Assembly: GCA_039621445.1 (NCBI GenBank)
Contig: CP154957.1
Location: 4,830,504-4,894,503, forward strand
DNA length: 64,000 bases
Reading direction: 5' to 3'
Source: Euglena gracilis
Lineage: Eukaryota > Euglenida > Euglenophyceae > Euglenales
Shown in pieces: positions 21,037-32,200 of the stretch. The position numbers and the translations under genes were made by a program. Below the pieces are notes generated by a model. That model had not been told where the DNA came from and searched no databases. It saw only the letters and a list, made by a program, of their open reading frames with translations. How positions within the stretch are numbered: position 1 is the stretch's first letter; each line of letters opens with the position of its first letter.

Positions 21037-24000
21037 ATGGGCCGGGAGGTCCTGCTGCGGGTGAAGCGGCCGCGGGACGTCGCGGCGGCGCCGCACCTCC
21101 TCCTCCCATGGCCCCGCGCGAAGCGGCCCCGCGGGGAGGCCCAGGGTCCCGGCCAGACTGCTCTTTGGGGCGGCATAATTTCGATTTCCATAATAATATG
21201 ATAATACAATACAAAAAATATGTAGAATTTGTATAATTGTGTATTTTTCACAGTTGTGTGTAATTGTGTGTTTTGTATAATATTCATTCATTTTCTTTGT
21301 GACGATCTCGCACGTTTCAAAATCATGTATCTCATTCCCTGCTTTTGTTCCCACTCTGCTTCCCTCCATCCACCGGTTTATCACGTATTGTATCAGCCGA
21401 CAGGGGAACTACTAATGTGTTGGCATCGGCCATATCCCCCGTGGCTCTTTTTCACAGCGCTATTCAGATCTGTTTCCACAAATAATTCAAAACATGGCAA
21501 AACTGAAAGTTTGACGAATGGATGCCCCCGGGAGACGGTCATGCCCTCACCATTGTTGTCCCAGAATTGTATCTCCCGGCACATCAAGCAGTCACCGTCC
21601 CCAGTACCGGCCGCCTTGTCAGTTGGGCATCTTGGGGGGGTTGGAAGCCAGCTCCAAAAAAAAGAAAGGAAAAAAAAGAAAGCGAGCCTGGGCTGGATGT
21701 CCTGCTAGCAGCTCAACTGGAACAGCTGACAGTGGGGGAAGGCTGCAGAGCAGGGCGGTCCATAAGGGACGGGAAGTTGGTTGGTTGGTTGGTTTTTGCT
21801 TTAAGAACCCCAACGGCCAGTCTGGAGATAAAAATCGAAACGTCGAAAACGCCTTTTTGACGTTTTGGGGGGATGGGCGATGGTCCAAGGATGCCAGAAA
21901 TCAATTTCTTCCCGAAGCAGAGGGCCCCCCCCCCGGCCCCCCCCCCCCCCCCGGGGGTGGGTGGCTGGGGGGGGGACCCCCCCTCCCCCACCCCCGGTCT
22001 TAAAAAAAAAAACCCTGTCCCGAAGTCGACCCGGTTTTGCCAAAATCGGCCATCCTTTCGTCCATTTTCCCCGTGAATTCCCCATGAATTTTCCATTGCA
22101 TGTGCTGGGATGTGAACTTGTCTTTCCGTTTAAGGACCGCCCTGCTGCAGAGGCTCGGTGGCCTGCTTCCGCCCTGGGCGGTCTGACTGCTGGGCCGGCG
22201 CCCGGCTTGGCGGCCCGGTTCATTTTGCAGTGTGCTTGCCCTCAGTGCCAAGGTTTTTGCCAAAAGCTACCCAACCCCCTAGGGAATTCCCACTGGCCTG
22301 TGAAACGGGGTGTGGGGCAATTTTCTGGGGGAATTTGATGGTTTCATGTCTTTGCCCCCCCCTAAAAAATCGGGCAATCACAAAAAAAAAGCGCTTTCTC
22401 ATGTGAGACATTTGCATGCACATCGCCCCGGCAGTGTATCAAATCATTAACCCCCTCAATATTTTTCAATTATATGAAGCCTGTCTGGTGGGTTGTGTCT
22501 CGCTTTGGTTCGGCTCCCCTGGGTGTACTCATCACGTGTCATGTGGCGACTCCGGTATGGTTGATTGAGGGCAGCAGCAAAAAAAAACAGAAAGAAAGAA
22601 AGGTACCCCCAACCAGCCACCCAGCAGAGGATTTTTTCAAGATTGGACCCGAAGGGACAGAGGGGTTGGGTCTGCCAGACCCCCCCCCAGCGGGGCATTT
22701 TGGGATTGACCCCAAAGTTGGCCCTCAAAAAGCTGGACCCCTGGACTCTGGGTGTGGTACCCCCACCCCCCCCCAGGGCAGAACGGGAATCGACCAAACA
22801 GCCAGGGTGGTGGGTGGGGGGGGTCGACCCCCCCACCACCTCCTCCCGTACTTCCGGGAGCCCCAATTTTCGACCCCAACCCAATTTTCCCCTGCGCCTT
22901 CGGCGCCGGGTGAAAATCTGTGAAAATGCTGCGGTGGTGGGGCGCCCCCCCCCCCCCACACCAAGCCTTCCCGTTCTGCCCCGCCAACCCCCCCCCTCTG
23001 GGTCTTCAGAATAGCCCCAGCCCTCTGGTCCCTCGACCCCCCCAGTCCCCAGCTGCTCCACACCCTGCCCCGCCTCCCCGGCGACCCCGCGGAGGCGACC
23101 CAGACGCTGCAGGCCATCCAGCAGCGGCGCAGCGGCCCACCCCCTGCCCCCGACAGCGCGGAGGGGCCGGCGGGCAGCGCCCTTCCCCCGTCCATCCTGG
23201 GGCATGGCACGGCGGTGAGGTCCTCGTTGTCCTCTTTTGTCTTTGGCCCTGCTTTGTCAAAATGGACCACAACGGTTGTTGAGCGGTGATCACCGAACCC
23301 TTTGGGGTAAGAAACGCAGGGCTGAACACCTTATTTTGCTTGCTGGTCAAGAGGACGCCGACCGCAACCTCCAAAATGAAACCACCAAATACCACAAGGT
23401 TTTGGTGCGACGTCGACTGGGAACGAGCATGTCTGAGGCCATCATGTGCGTTGGGAGACGATTGATCGATGTTTGAGCAATCAGTTTGGCCACCAGGCGC
23501 TGCATCCACCTTTTTTGCCCCCGTTGTGTTGCTTTCGTTTTGTGAGACGTTGACAGTTTCTCTTAACCCTGCAAGCCAAGCGGAGAAGAACGCTGCGTCC
23601 AACCACCGCTCCCGTGACACTCGTGAAAGCGGCGCATTTCCTGGCCCCGGCCGACCACCCTGGGGGACCCGGCGGTGACCCGATGCGGCAGTGGTTCCGG
23701 CGAGGGGCCCCTTAGTCTGCCGACAAAGCGTGAGTGGGGTTGGACAATTTTTCCATTCTGTGATGAATTGCACAACGTCTTCATTTATCACCTCGGATAG
23801 GCCTCCAGGGCCAGCTGCACGACGGGTCACTGATATAGCCCATTTTGTATTGGTGTTGCCTGTTTCAACTTGGGCGTTTTTTGGGCCATTTCGGGTTCAA
23901 AATGTCGAAGTTTTCAAAATATATCCAAAACGGTGGCCAATTACAGGAAATCACCGGGGTCCAAAATTAAACCCCTAGAGGCCAACAAATGAACGCTTCA

Positions 24001-26250
24001 GTTGTCCCAGTTGTCCCAGCAGCCCTCGCCTGGAAAAAATTTTGGCAGAAATGCTTGCTTGGACGAATTCCTTCTAAAAGTCCTCAAGAAGACAGAGATG
24101 ATGGCATTTTTTCTGAATTTTTTTCTGCAATCAGACGTACACCAAGGCCATTTGACCCAAGTCTCCTTGATCAAGGCCACTTTGACCAAAGTGTGAAAGT
24201 GGCCGCGCTGCCAGCATTTTTTTCAACTGCCTCTGCCGTGCAACGGGCCAGCTCGGGAAGGAGTGGTCGACGCCGCGTACGCCACCCTCCGGGCGGGTCC
24301 CGCTGAAGCGATGGAGGCGGACGACACGGCGGAGTACGACATTTATTACTGTGCGGGTCACGCCCAGGGCATCGAGGCCGGCTTGCCCCCCCCTCCCCGC
24401 CCCCCCCCTGACCCCCCTTCTTTGGTATTGCCGACCCGCCTCCACATGTCGTCGCCCATCCCCCCCCGCATCCAACAAAAATACTCCTGGGGGGCTCCAG
24501 CCAGCCAACTCGTTTTTTTTTAGCCTGCCTGCGGACCCCCCCCCCATGCAGGCATTATTATTGTTATTATTATTATTATTATTATTATTTAAGGCAAGAT
24601 TTCGCAAAATTTCAGGCAATTGCGGCACTTTGGCCAAAAAATTTAAGGCACATTTAAGGCATTTTAACGTTTTTAAGGCGGCTTGAAAATAGTGTAATAA
24701 TTCCTATTGTACTATTATTACAGCATAATGTTATAATAATGCCATAATCTGCAGAATAATAACAATGCCTGCCCGGGGGTCCGGTCTTTTAGAAACCCCG
24801 TGATCAGTTCGGCCAGTTTTGCTTTCAGCCTCGCCGAAATCCCTCCTCCCTTTGGACGTTGGTCAGTGCTACAGCACATGATCGTCATTCTTGGGCTTTC
24901 GTCCCAGACATCTATTTTAGCGTTGCCTGGCGAGGGAATCTCCTATTGTGGCCAAAAATCATTTCCCCTCGAAAATCGGCCCGTTTTCGCCAAAGAGCGG
25001 CCGTTTTTCGGGCCTTTTTTTTTTCCTGTGGATTTTCAATGGGTTTTTTTTTGCCGGCCACCGGCCCCGTCCCTGGTGGTACTCACCTTCCGTTTCCTCC
25101 GGCCCTGCCCCTGGACTGACACCTCAGGACACTGCGGCTGGGGTCAAGGTCGAGGGGTTCTCGTATGACTGGCGCCACGAGTATGCAGACAGCAGCTCTG
25201 AGGAGGAGAGCGAGAGGCAGGGTCCGCCAGCCCGGTTAATTCAAATAGAAAAGTGAGCTCATTGCTGCGATGCAAAGTGCAAGTATTGTCTGGTCGTCGT
25301 TTCCGAGCACTTCGGGGTGCGGTGCCGCTTTTCACCTTTTTCTTTTCAATTGCGGACACGTCACCCAGCCCTCCTTTTGAAGTCACCAAACTCCTTTTCA
25401 TACAGAGAATCGTCGCCCAGGTCTTAGGTGGGTCCAACAAATGAGCAGCTAGGGGTTGGCAGCAACCCCGCCGGTCGCCGGAAGGCCTGGGGGCATGAAA
25501 TGGGTAGATGCGTTTCGTTAGGAATCAGCCTCCCTGGGACTCTGGGGCATTTTCAACAGCGAGGGGGAGGGTCAAAGATGCATTTTTTTTCACAATGTCA
25601 TGAAAGTGGTGGGAATCAAAGGTAATTGCTGGTGACCTAAAATGAAACCTCTGGGACCCTCTAAAGCACCCCATGTTGGCTGCCAGGGCGGAGGTCGAGG
25701 GGGTGCCAGATCTGGGGGCAGGCTTGAGGGGTGGGGACGCGGGCTGGGGGCTGCAAGCATACCCAGAGATGGTGGAGATGGTTCTGCTTGCTCCCATCCC
25801 AGATAAAGCAGTTAGCATACGTACATAATATACATATTTTTTGCTGTAGCAAAAAATTGCTGCATTGTTTATACATTGATGTTATCATCTTCATCATTGT
25901 TGTTGTTGCTGTTGCTGCTGTTCTGTATTTTTTTGTATACTGTTACATTGTTATATTATTATGTTTTTTTAGATTATTTAAAAAATCTTCGCATATTTGC
26001 ATTATATTATTATGTTATTATGCTTTGTATTACATAATGTTACATCATCCAATTTGTACGCCGGCAGTCTGATCCTGGGCATGAGGAAGTTTTCTCCAGT
26101 GAGGACGACGAGCGGGAGAGGGTCCTTGCGGGCGCCGAGTCGTCAGACAGTGACGATGACCCGGACGACCCCCTCTTCCCCGTCGGGGATGGGAAGAAGG
26201 ACTGCAATTTCTATGCGTATGACTCAGACCTGTCCGCCGACGGCGCCTGA
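21037..26250 (+). CDS. IWR1/SLC7A6OS-like RNA polymerase II nuclear import factor
   Basis: Exons: 21037-21138, about 23051-23171, 23577-23674, 24252-24361, 25140-25214, 26077-26250 (TGA 26248-26250). The N-terminus MGREVLLRVKRPRD matches the family's LRVKRKR start. The centre has EYDIYY followed by YDWRHEYADSSSEEE, matching the family's YDLYY and WRNxYPxEE acidic motif. The end YAYDSDLSADGA resembles its Tyr/Asp C-terminus. Introns 23172-23576, 24362-25139 and 25215-26076 are nonconventional (NNNCAG...CTGNNNNN, frame kept); 23675-24251 is GT-AG. The exon 1-2 junction is unresolved and an exon may be missing there. In yeast and animals Iwr1 binds assembled Pol II and supplies the nuclear localisation signal; that role is inferred from family membership. 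Alternative: an unrelated acidic protein, judged unlikely because three motifs occur in order. Confidence 0.7.
21751..22144. mobile_element. CAGGGCGGTCC-family hAT-like MITE, 394 bp, TSD CTGCAGAG
   Basis: It starts CAGGGCGGTCCATAAGGGAC and ends TTAAGGACCGCCCTG. Perfect 8-bp duplications CTGCAGAG lie at 21743-21750 and 22145-22152. The core GGATGGGCGATGGTCCAAGGATGCC is present. It lies in intron 1 of the IWR1-like gene and is longer than siblings because of expanded C runs. Confidence 0.9.
24548..24592. repeat. (TTA)n microsatellite
   Basis: ATTATTATTGTTATTATTATT... tract in an IWR1-like intron. Confidence 0.9.
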
Positions 26251-26364
26251 GCGCCCGCAGCGTTGGCACCTCCTAACCCCCACTGCGCCACACCCCCAAC
26301 ACCGGACCGCCCGCTGTTTCACACACCCAACATATGTTTGTGTTTCTGTTTTCTTCAGTCGAAA

Positions 26365-26859
26365 ATGAGGGTGAAATGGAAGATGAACCTGCGACCGGAC
26401 TGGCAGAATGCCGAAATCGGCAGACAGGAACACCTGGAAGCGCAGTTCGGGGAAATCCTGAACTGGGAAGATTTCGAACCCTATTTTGCGTCAGACGAGG
26501 TGAGTGAACCTCGTTACGCTCTGCCACTGCCCGCCTTTCTGGAAGCAGAAGGCGACACCGGACTCGATGCAATGCGTCGAGCGCAATGGGAAACCCGATG
26601 CGTTACGGACGAAGGTGCGCCAGAGCCTCTACCCGGAAGCTGGGTGAGACCCTCATGGCCACCGCCATACCCCATCTCTAACAGGAGTGAAAGTATAAGC
26701 TTTCACCGCCTGGCAGATGCAAGGGAATGCTACAGAAGCGAGAATGACCCGCGTTCTGCAGCAGATCTACACACAACCGAATCCACTCCGGAAGCGGAGG
26801 AGGAGGAGGTGGTTCCAATGATCAAATCAAAGGGCCCAAAGGCAGAAGCGTTGGCATAA
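26365..26859 (+). CDS. Uncharacterised 164-residue ORF, with a strong internal splice donor
   Basis: ATG at 26365 follows TTTCTTCAGTCGAAA, a good acceptor, possibly for a trans-spliced leader. The uninterrupted frame runs to TAA at 26857-26859. The protein starts MRVKWKMNLRPDWQNAEIG, is acidic and Trp/Glu-rich (FGEILNWEDFEPYFASDE), has a middle PGSWVRPSWPPPYP, and ends in a Glu run then basic KSKGPKAEALA. No family is recognised. Codon use is less GC-biased than neighbouring exons. A consensus donor GAG|GTGAGT at 26499/26500 would splice in frame to 28336-28371, 28570-28629 and 28706-28759, giving a shorter acidic protein ending WQFGLHQVL. The two forms are alternatives, or one is chance. The stop codon sits inside the target-site duplication of the adjacent repeat. 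Confidence 0.45.
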   Translation: MRVKWKMNLRPDWQNAEIGRQEHLEAQFGEILNWEDFEPYFASDEVSEPRYALPLPAFLEAEGDTGLDAMRRAQWETRCVTDEGAPEPLPGSWVRPSWPPPYPISNRSESISFHRLADARECYRSENDPRSAADLHTTESTPEAEEEEVVPMIKSKGPKAEALA

Positions 26860-26861
26860 TC

Positions 26862-27325
26862 CAGGGGGGGGGGAAAATGCGTTTCGCATTTTTTCGCATT
26901 TTTGCGCATTTTTTGCGCATTTTTTCAAATTTTCCAAAAATGCGCATTTTTGCGCATTTTTTCGCATTTTTTGCGCATTTTTTCATTTTTTTCAGCGCAT
27001 TTTTTTGCTTTTTGGCACATTTTTTCGTGATTTTCCAAAATTTTCGCATTTTTTGACCATTTTTGCAATTTTTTGCAAAAAATTGAAATTTTCGACTTTT
27101 TTTGAAACTTACATTTTCCTCATTATTCTACATAATTTCTTCAAATTTGGTGCCATTTTTGCATGTTTTTGGGTAATTTTTGCATTTTCGTGGTTTTTGC
27201 GCATTTTTTCTCAGATTTTGCACATTTTTGCGCATTTTTTCCATTTTTTTGCGCATTTTTGCGCATTTTTGCGCATTTTTGCGCATTTTTTACGAGGCCG
27301 GGCGAGCGCATTTCCCCCCCCCCCT
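26862..27325. mobile_element. GCGCATTTTTT-rich element, 464 bp, TSD GCATAATC
   Basis: The body is dozens of GCGCATTTTT units, running as TTTTTGCGCA in both halves. The ends are CAGGGGGGGGGAAAATGCG and CGCATTTCCCCCCCCCCCT. Direct repeats GCATAATC occur at 26854-26861 and 27326-27333. The left duplication contains the stop codon of the preceding ORF. Confidence 0.85.
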
Positions 27326-27339
27326 GCATAATCCCCACC

Positions 27340-27540
27340 CAAAGAACCTGGCAGGGTCTTTGCTCCTGGCAGTGGCTGAAAAACTTGACGAGGGAGAGTC
27401 AGAAAGATGGTTCCAGTAACTTGGCACCCCCCTTTTTAGCAAATTCCTTTACGGCGCTGAAAAAAGGGCCCAAACAACCTGGCAGGGGGACAGGGCCAAA
27501 AGTTGGTTCCAATAACCTGGCTATTCGGGGGGGGGGGGGG
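27340..27540. repeat. AACCTGGCAGGG...GATGGTTCCAGTAAC family copy
   Basis: It shares AGATGGTTCCAGTAACYTGGCACCCCCCTTTTTAG and CAGGGCCRAAAGTTGGTTCCAATAACC with 54518-54690, and more distantly with 43370-43520. Confidence 0.75.
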
Positions 27541-27764
27541 TTACTCCAGACCGTAGATTTTCCAGATGAAGAATCCAAGCGAAAGCCATGAACGAACCAT
27601 CAGCCCCCCAGCAGCTGTGATGTCCACAAATTGGCAGGGTCATTGGAGGAGACACAACCCCGAGGTTATGTGGAAGCAAAGAGATTTTTAAGGACCTTTC
27701 TTTGGAGGTCAATCTGTTGATGCAATGCAAATCCCCCCCCCCGATGCAATTACAATCAACACTT

Positions 27765-28260
27765 AAGCCCCCCCCCCCCCCGGGCCGACCAACCAAACTT
27801 TGACTTATAAACCCCCCCGGAGAAAAATGAAGCGCCAGGGACGATTTTTTCGGCGGCAATTTTCATGTGACCTGCCATCATCAAAAATGCCATTTTTGAC
27901 AAAGTTTGTCCAAATTTGCCCACCTGGAAGTTTGGGGGTCATTTGGGGGGTCGGATATTCGCCAAATAATTCCTTGTTTTGAACCTCCCCCCCCCACATT
28001 TCCAAACCCCCTCTTCGGCCGACCAACCAAACCTGATCCTGCAAACCCCGGAGGGTTTACAAGTGGGAGGGGGTTAGCAGGCACAGCCCCCCCCCCCCCC
28101 AAGGGGGGATGTTTTGAGTCCCAGCCAACCCAGCCAGTTGTCAGTTATCCTTCGATGCCACCCCAAAACCCGACCCCCCCGGGAGGGGAGTTGAGATCCC
28201 TTCCCCCCCTGCTGTTCATAGCATCCCCCCTGGGGGGGGGGGTGTAATTTTTGTTTGCTT
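27765..28260. repeat. ACTTATAAACCCCCC family copy and adjoining G/C-run repeat
   Basis: 27765-28070 is the inverted counterpart of 57283-57600: both have GGCCGACCAACCAAAC, TTATAAACCCCCC, CATCATCAAAAATGCCATTTTTGA (or its complement) and a CCCCAAATGACC-like stretch. 28075-28260 resembles the TGCCTGCTAGGGGCA repeat. Confidence 0.7.
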
Positions 28261-28335
28261 GACAACCATCACTGTTGTCAGCTTGCACCCTCACAATTGG
28301 TAGGAACCACCCCTCGACGATGCTTCTCTTTTTAG

Positions 28336-28759
28336 GACACAGATGCTTTTGTGAAAGACCCCAAAGTGCAGGTGAGCAAAATTATGTTTTTTTGAGCTGC
28401 TGGGGATCATGATTTAAGTTTTTCGGATTTTTTATTATATACCAAGGTGGATTTTTGGGGGGGTGTATATTATTCTATATCATGTCTTCCATCATATGAA
28501 CCATATTTGTATATTAATATATTTGTGTGTATGTGTATGTATATTATTTAAATCTGTACATTTTTTCAGGGGATTTATCGATGCAAATCTGCAAACAGAA
28601 TTGATGTGTGCAATGGCTTGAGCACAGATGTGAGTTCAACACTTTGGGACTGCTTTCTCCCTGTGGCTGTTAGGCCTACCACTTTTCTCCAATTTCCACT
28701 GCCAGGTTAGCAACACCCCGAAAAATATTTGGCAATTTGGCCTACACCAAGTACTTTGA
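28336..28759 (+). CDS. Three small candidate exons with GT-AG borders
   Basis: 28336-28371 lies between TTTTTAG and GTGAGC, 28570-28629 between TTTTTTCAG and GTGAGT, and 28706-28759 follows ACTGCCAG and ends in TGA. All are in phase 0 and concatenate to DTDAFVKDPKVQGIYRCKS... ending WQFGLHQVL. The phase also matches the donor at 26499. Base composition is lower in GC than the other genes. No family recognised. Each signal alone could be chance; the series of consensus sites in one frame is the argument for a real gene end. Confidence 0.35.
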
Positions 28760-29234
28760 AGGTTGCCCAGGATGGGTTGGAAAGAGAGGTTTATTGATGA
28801 TTTTGACTGTTGAAAGTGGATCTCCGAAGTTTCTTGGTGGCTTTTCTGATCATTTGGTCATTTGTTTAATCGGCTCGTTCGGTTTTTTTCCCCTATGCAC
28901 ACGTTGACACCATTCATTTTTGGCCTCTTTGACACAGAGTTAAGGTCAAGATCCCCTCAAAACTGCAACCCAGTTGGTGATCGCCGTCAACTTTTTTTAA
29001 ATTGGTGGTAATTGTCTGTGTGGTGTCTCCACTGACCACTGAAACCAGGTTGCGAGTCCCCCAATTGGGCAGATTTCGCACTCGACACAGAGACAGACGT
29101 ACAAAAAACTGCCCTCCGCAACCTCCTCTCTTTCTCTTGAAGCGATCCTTTGATTTGTTGCTACTCATTGAATGTTGGACCCCTTCGCCCGGGCTCTGTT
29201 CCCAACGCTCCACCGTCTTTACTAGCGGAGCGCT

Positions 29235-32200
29235 ATGGGAGTGTCATCGTTCTTCAAGTGGTTGGTGAGCAAGTACCCACGCATCCAGGGGCTTTCCACA
29301 CCTTTGGGACATCCCCTCCCGCTTCTGGAGAGTAGCACCCTGTCCAAAACGCACATGCCTTCTCCCCTGTATCAGATCGTTCCTAACTTTTTTTTGCGTT
29401 CACCGATTGGGAGGGGAAATCGCTGATCATGAAATGAATGCAAGACATTTGGGGTATCAAAAAAAGTTTCGCCGTTCACGAGGAGAAGATTTCCAATGGC
29501 GAGTGTATCGCTGACGAGTTTTGTTTCATGTTCTGAATTCCCAAAGCCAAACGGCCAGCATTGAGGGTAACTGCCGTCATTCCGGGATAAGAAGCTGTGC
29601 GAAAATGGCGGTTCTTGGGACCCGAAAAGTGCTGGCTCGCATATGCATATAAACTCCCACCAAATATAAATCCCCCCAGCTTTATATTTGGACGGGATTT
29701 CAAGACCCTCGGGGGGGGGTTATAATTGGGGGGAAATGAAGCATTTTCGGGTGGCCTCTATGACCTTTGGCGACCTTCAATTGTGGCCAAATACCAACTT
29801 TATGCCAAATTTTCGTTGTGTACCTCCTATTTTCACAGAAATGTGCAATCCTTATCTAAAATGGGGCATTTCTGATGAAAGAAATGTTGTGTCCAACCAA
29901 AAATTTTCAATTTTTTCCTGATGACACCAGCGTCTGGCTCCGTGTCAGGGGAGGGCTTTTTATTTCGAGGGGGGGTTACTCGTTGCAAGCCAGGCAGTCC
30001 CCTGCAGGCATTCTCACGCCCTGTGTGCTGGAGGAGCCGGTGGTCATTGATGGGGCGGAGATGGAGCCCGACATCTGCGGCCCCAGCCCCATCGTGCTTT
30101 GCCGAATGGCCCCCCCCTTGACGACCCTCTCGCCCTGCTGCAATTGTCGTGAAGTGAGGCAAGTCCCACCTGAGAAATGGGCGTAGGTGGTGTGTTGTTG
30201 TTGTTGTGCAAGTTTATTGCTTTCAAGTCAAAAAAAATTTTGTTTGCAAATCTCAAATATCGATCATGTCGCAAATATCGCAAGGGGTGCAGTGTCTCGC
30301 AAAATATCGCCCGAAACCCGGGGGTGTGCTGATCCCCTGGATCAGTGTCGGCCAATATTTACCTTCGCACCTCCCCGCAAGGAAGAAGTCATCTCCGTGA
30401 GGTGGTCGTCACCCTGGAAGCTGTCACTGTGGACCCATTGGCCACTAGCCGGTCGGGTGTATTTGTATCCTTCCGTTGTGAAGTGGAGCAGAAATCCGGC
30501 ATCCAGCAATTCGACTCTGAGAGCAACACTGCAACCCGCCCCTGTGTGCCCAACCAAACATTCAGGTTACCAAAGTTGCAGTCCAAACAAGGGTGTTTGT
30601 TGGAGCCGGGTTTGGTGTTCGCACGGTGAGGACGACTAAATCATTCAAACCCCCCACATGTTAACCCCCCGGTTTGATATTTGGGGGAGGGGCAAATGTG
30701 AGAGAAACAAATTTCTGAGACCAAAGGCTGCATATTTCCCAATTTTGATTTAGATGCACCACCTCGTTGTAAAATGCTCCCTCATTCTCGAGACCATCCG
30801 TGTGGGAAGTGTGGGGAGGGGCGACCACCCCGAGAATTTTCAGTCCTAAAAATTTCTTTCGGCACCCATCACCACTTTTATCGGGAGGGGATGTATTTGG
30901 GATGTATTTTGGAGTGTTTTAATATATATATACCTGTATGTGTGTGTGTGTTGTCATAGAGGTGTTCAGCACCAGTCCATTTTTCTCAGGGCCAAATGTT
31001 TGTCCGGGTGTGAGGCATGCACGGGCCCCCAACCCCAACGGCGTGGAGTTCGACCACCTCTACATCGACATGAACGGCCTCGTCCACCCGTGCTGCCACC
31101 CGGAGGCCGGCGCTGCGCCTCGCGATGAGGCGGAGATGGTCGCGCGCACACAGGAATTGGTTTGGAGTGGCGGCTGGCAGCCCGGGTTGTTGGAGGGGTG
31201 TGCGACAGTTTTTTTTTTTTTGGCGGGAAACGCTACAGCAAGTACAATCGTATTTGTTTTCCATTTGCTGTTGTGCCTGGAGACCCCGTTTTCATGCAAA
31301 CAAACCTTCAGAGTGCAATTTTGAAAGATTTTTTGAATTTTTGGGGTGTATTAATTCACCAATCCAACCTGCAAACAATTCACAGCTTTCGCACGTGAAA
31401 GGCATCAGGTCCACCCCCCCCCCTGCTCATTGGACTCCTGGTTTGTTCCGAGTTTGTTTCCTGGTTTGTTCACCCTCCCCAGCCTGTTAGAGTCAACGTA
31501 GCCCCGGCCCCTGTTCCCCCCCCCCCAGGCTAGGGCCCCTGTGCCCCCCACCTCCTATTTTCTAAACTCAAGAATGCTCAAGGACCCACCATGCTCCTGC
31601 ACCTTGAATAGATATTAACATATGGTATGATTAATTTTTATTTAATATTGATATTGTTATAATATTAGGTCAAAGTGGTGTTTTGTGAAAGTGCCAACTC
31701 CTATACCTACTAGATATCTCCCCCCCCCCCCCGGGAAACTGTCATGCCCAAGAACCTGTCACGGTCCCGCCCGGGAAACTGTCAGGGTTCCTGGTACCGG
31801 CCAACCTCTCATGATAGGGCGTTGTCAGGGTCCTCGGTACTGGCCAACCTGTCAGGTGACAGTTCCCCAGGGGGGGGGAGGTATGCTGGCTGGTCTCCTG
31901 AGCTGCCCTCCCCCAGCCAGGGGGGGGCACCCCCCCCCCCCGCGGAGCCGCCGGACCCGACCCTGCCCGGGTGTTCCGCGCGGTGGACGACGTCGTGGCG
32001 GCGGCGCGGCCCCGCCGGCTGCTGTACCTCGCGTTCGACGGCGTGGCGCCGCGCGCGAAGATGGGCGGGGCAGCGCTGGTCCCCCCGGCTGGCGTTATGA
32101 GGGCCGGGGATGGAAGTGGGCATGGGAGTATGGTATGGTATGGGGTCGCATGCACACACCTTGAGGGGACAACCCAACATCCAACCGGCAGATTAGCCCC

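Noticed and set aside
30085-31030. A GT-AG or GC-AG solution for XRN intron 2
   Set aside because: No GT or AG placement keeps frame into NPNGVEF; CCC/GGG pairing with borders 30085 and 31030 does, giving the family's GPNPNG.
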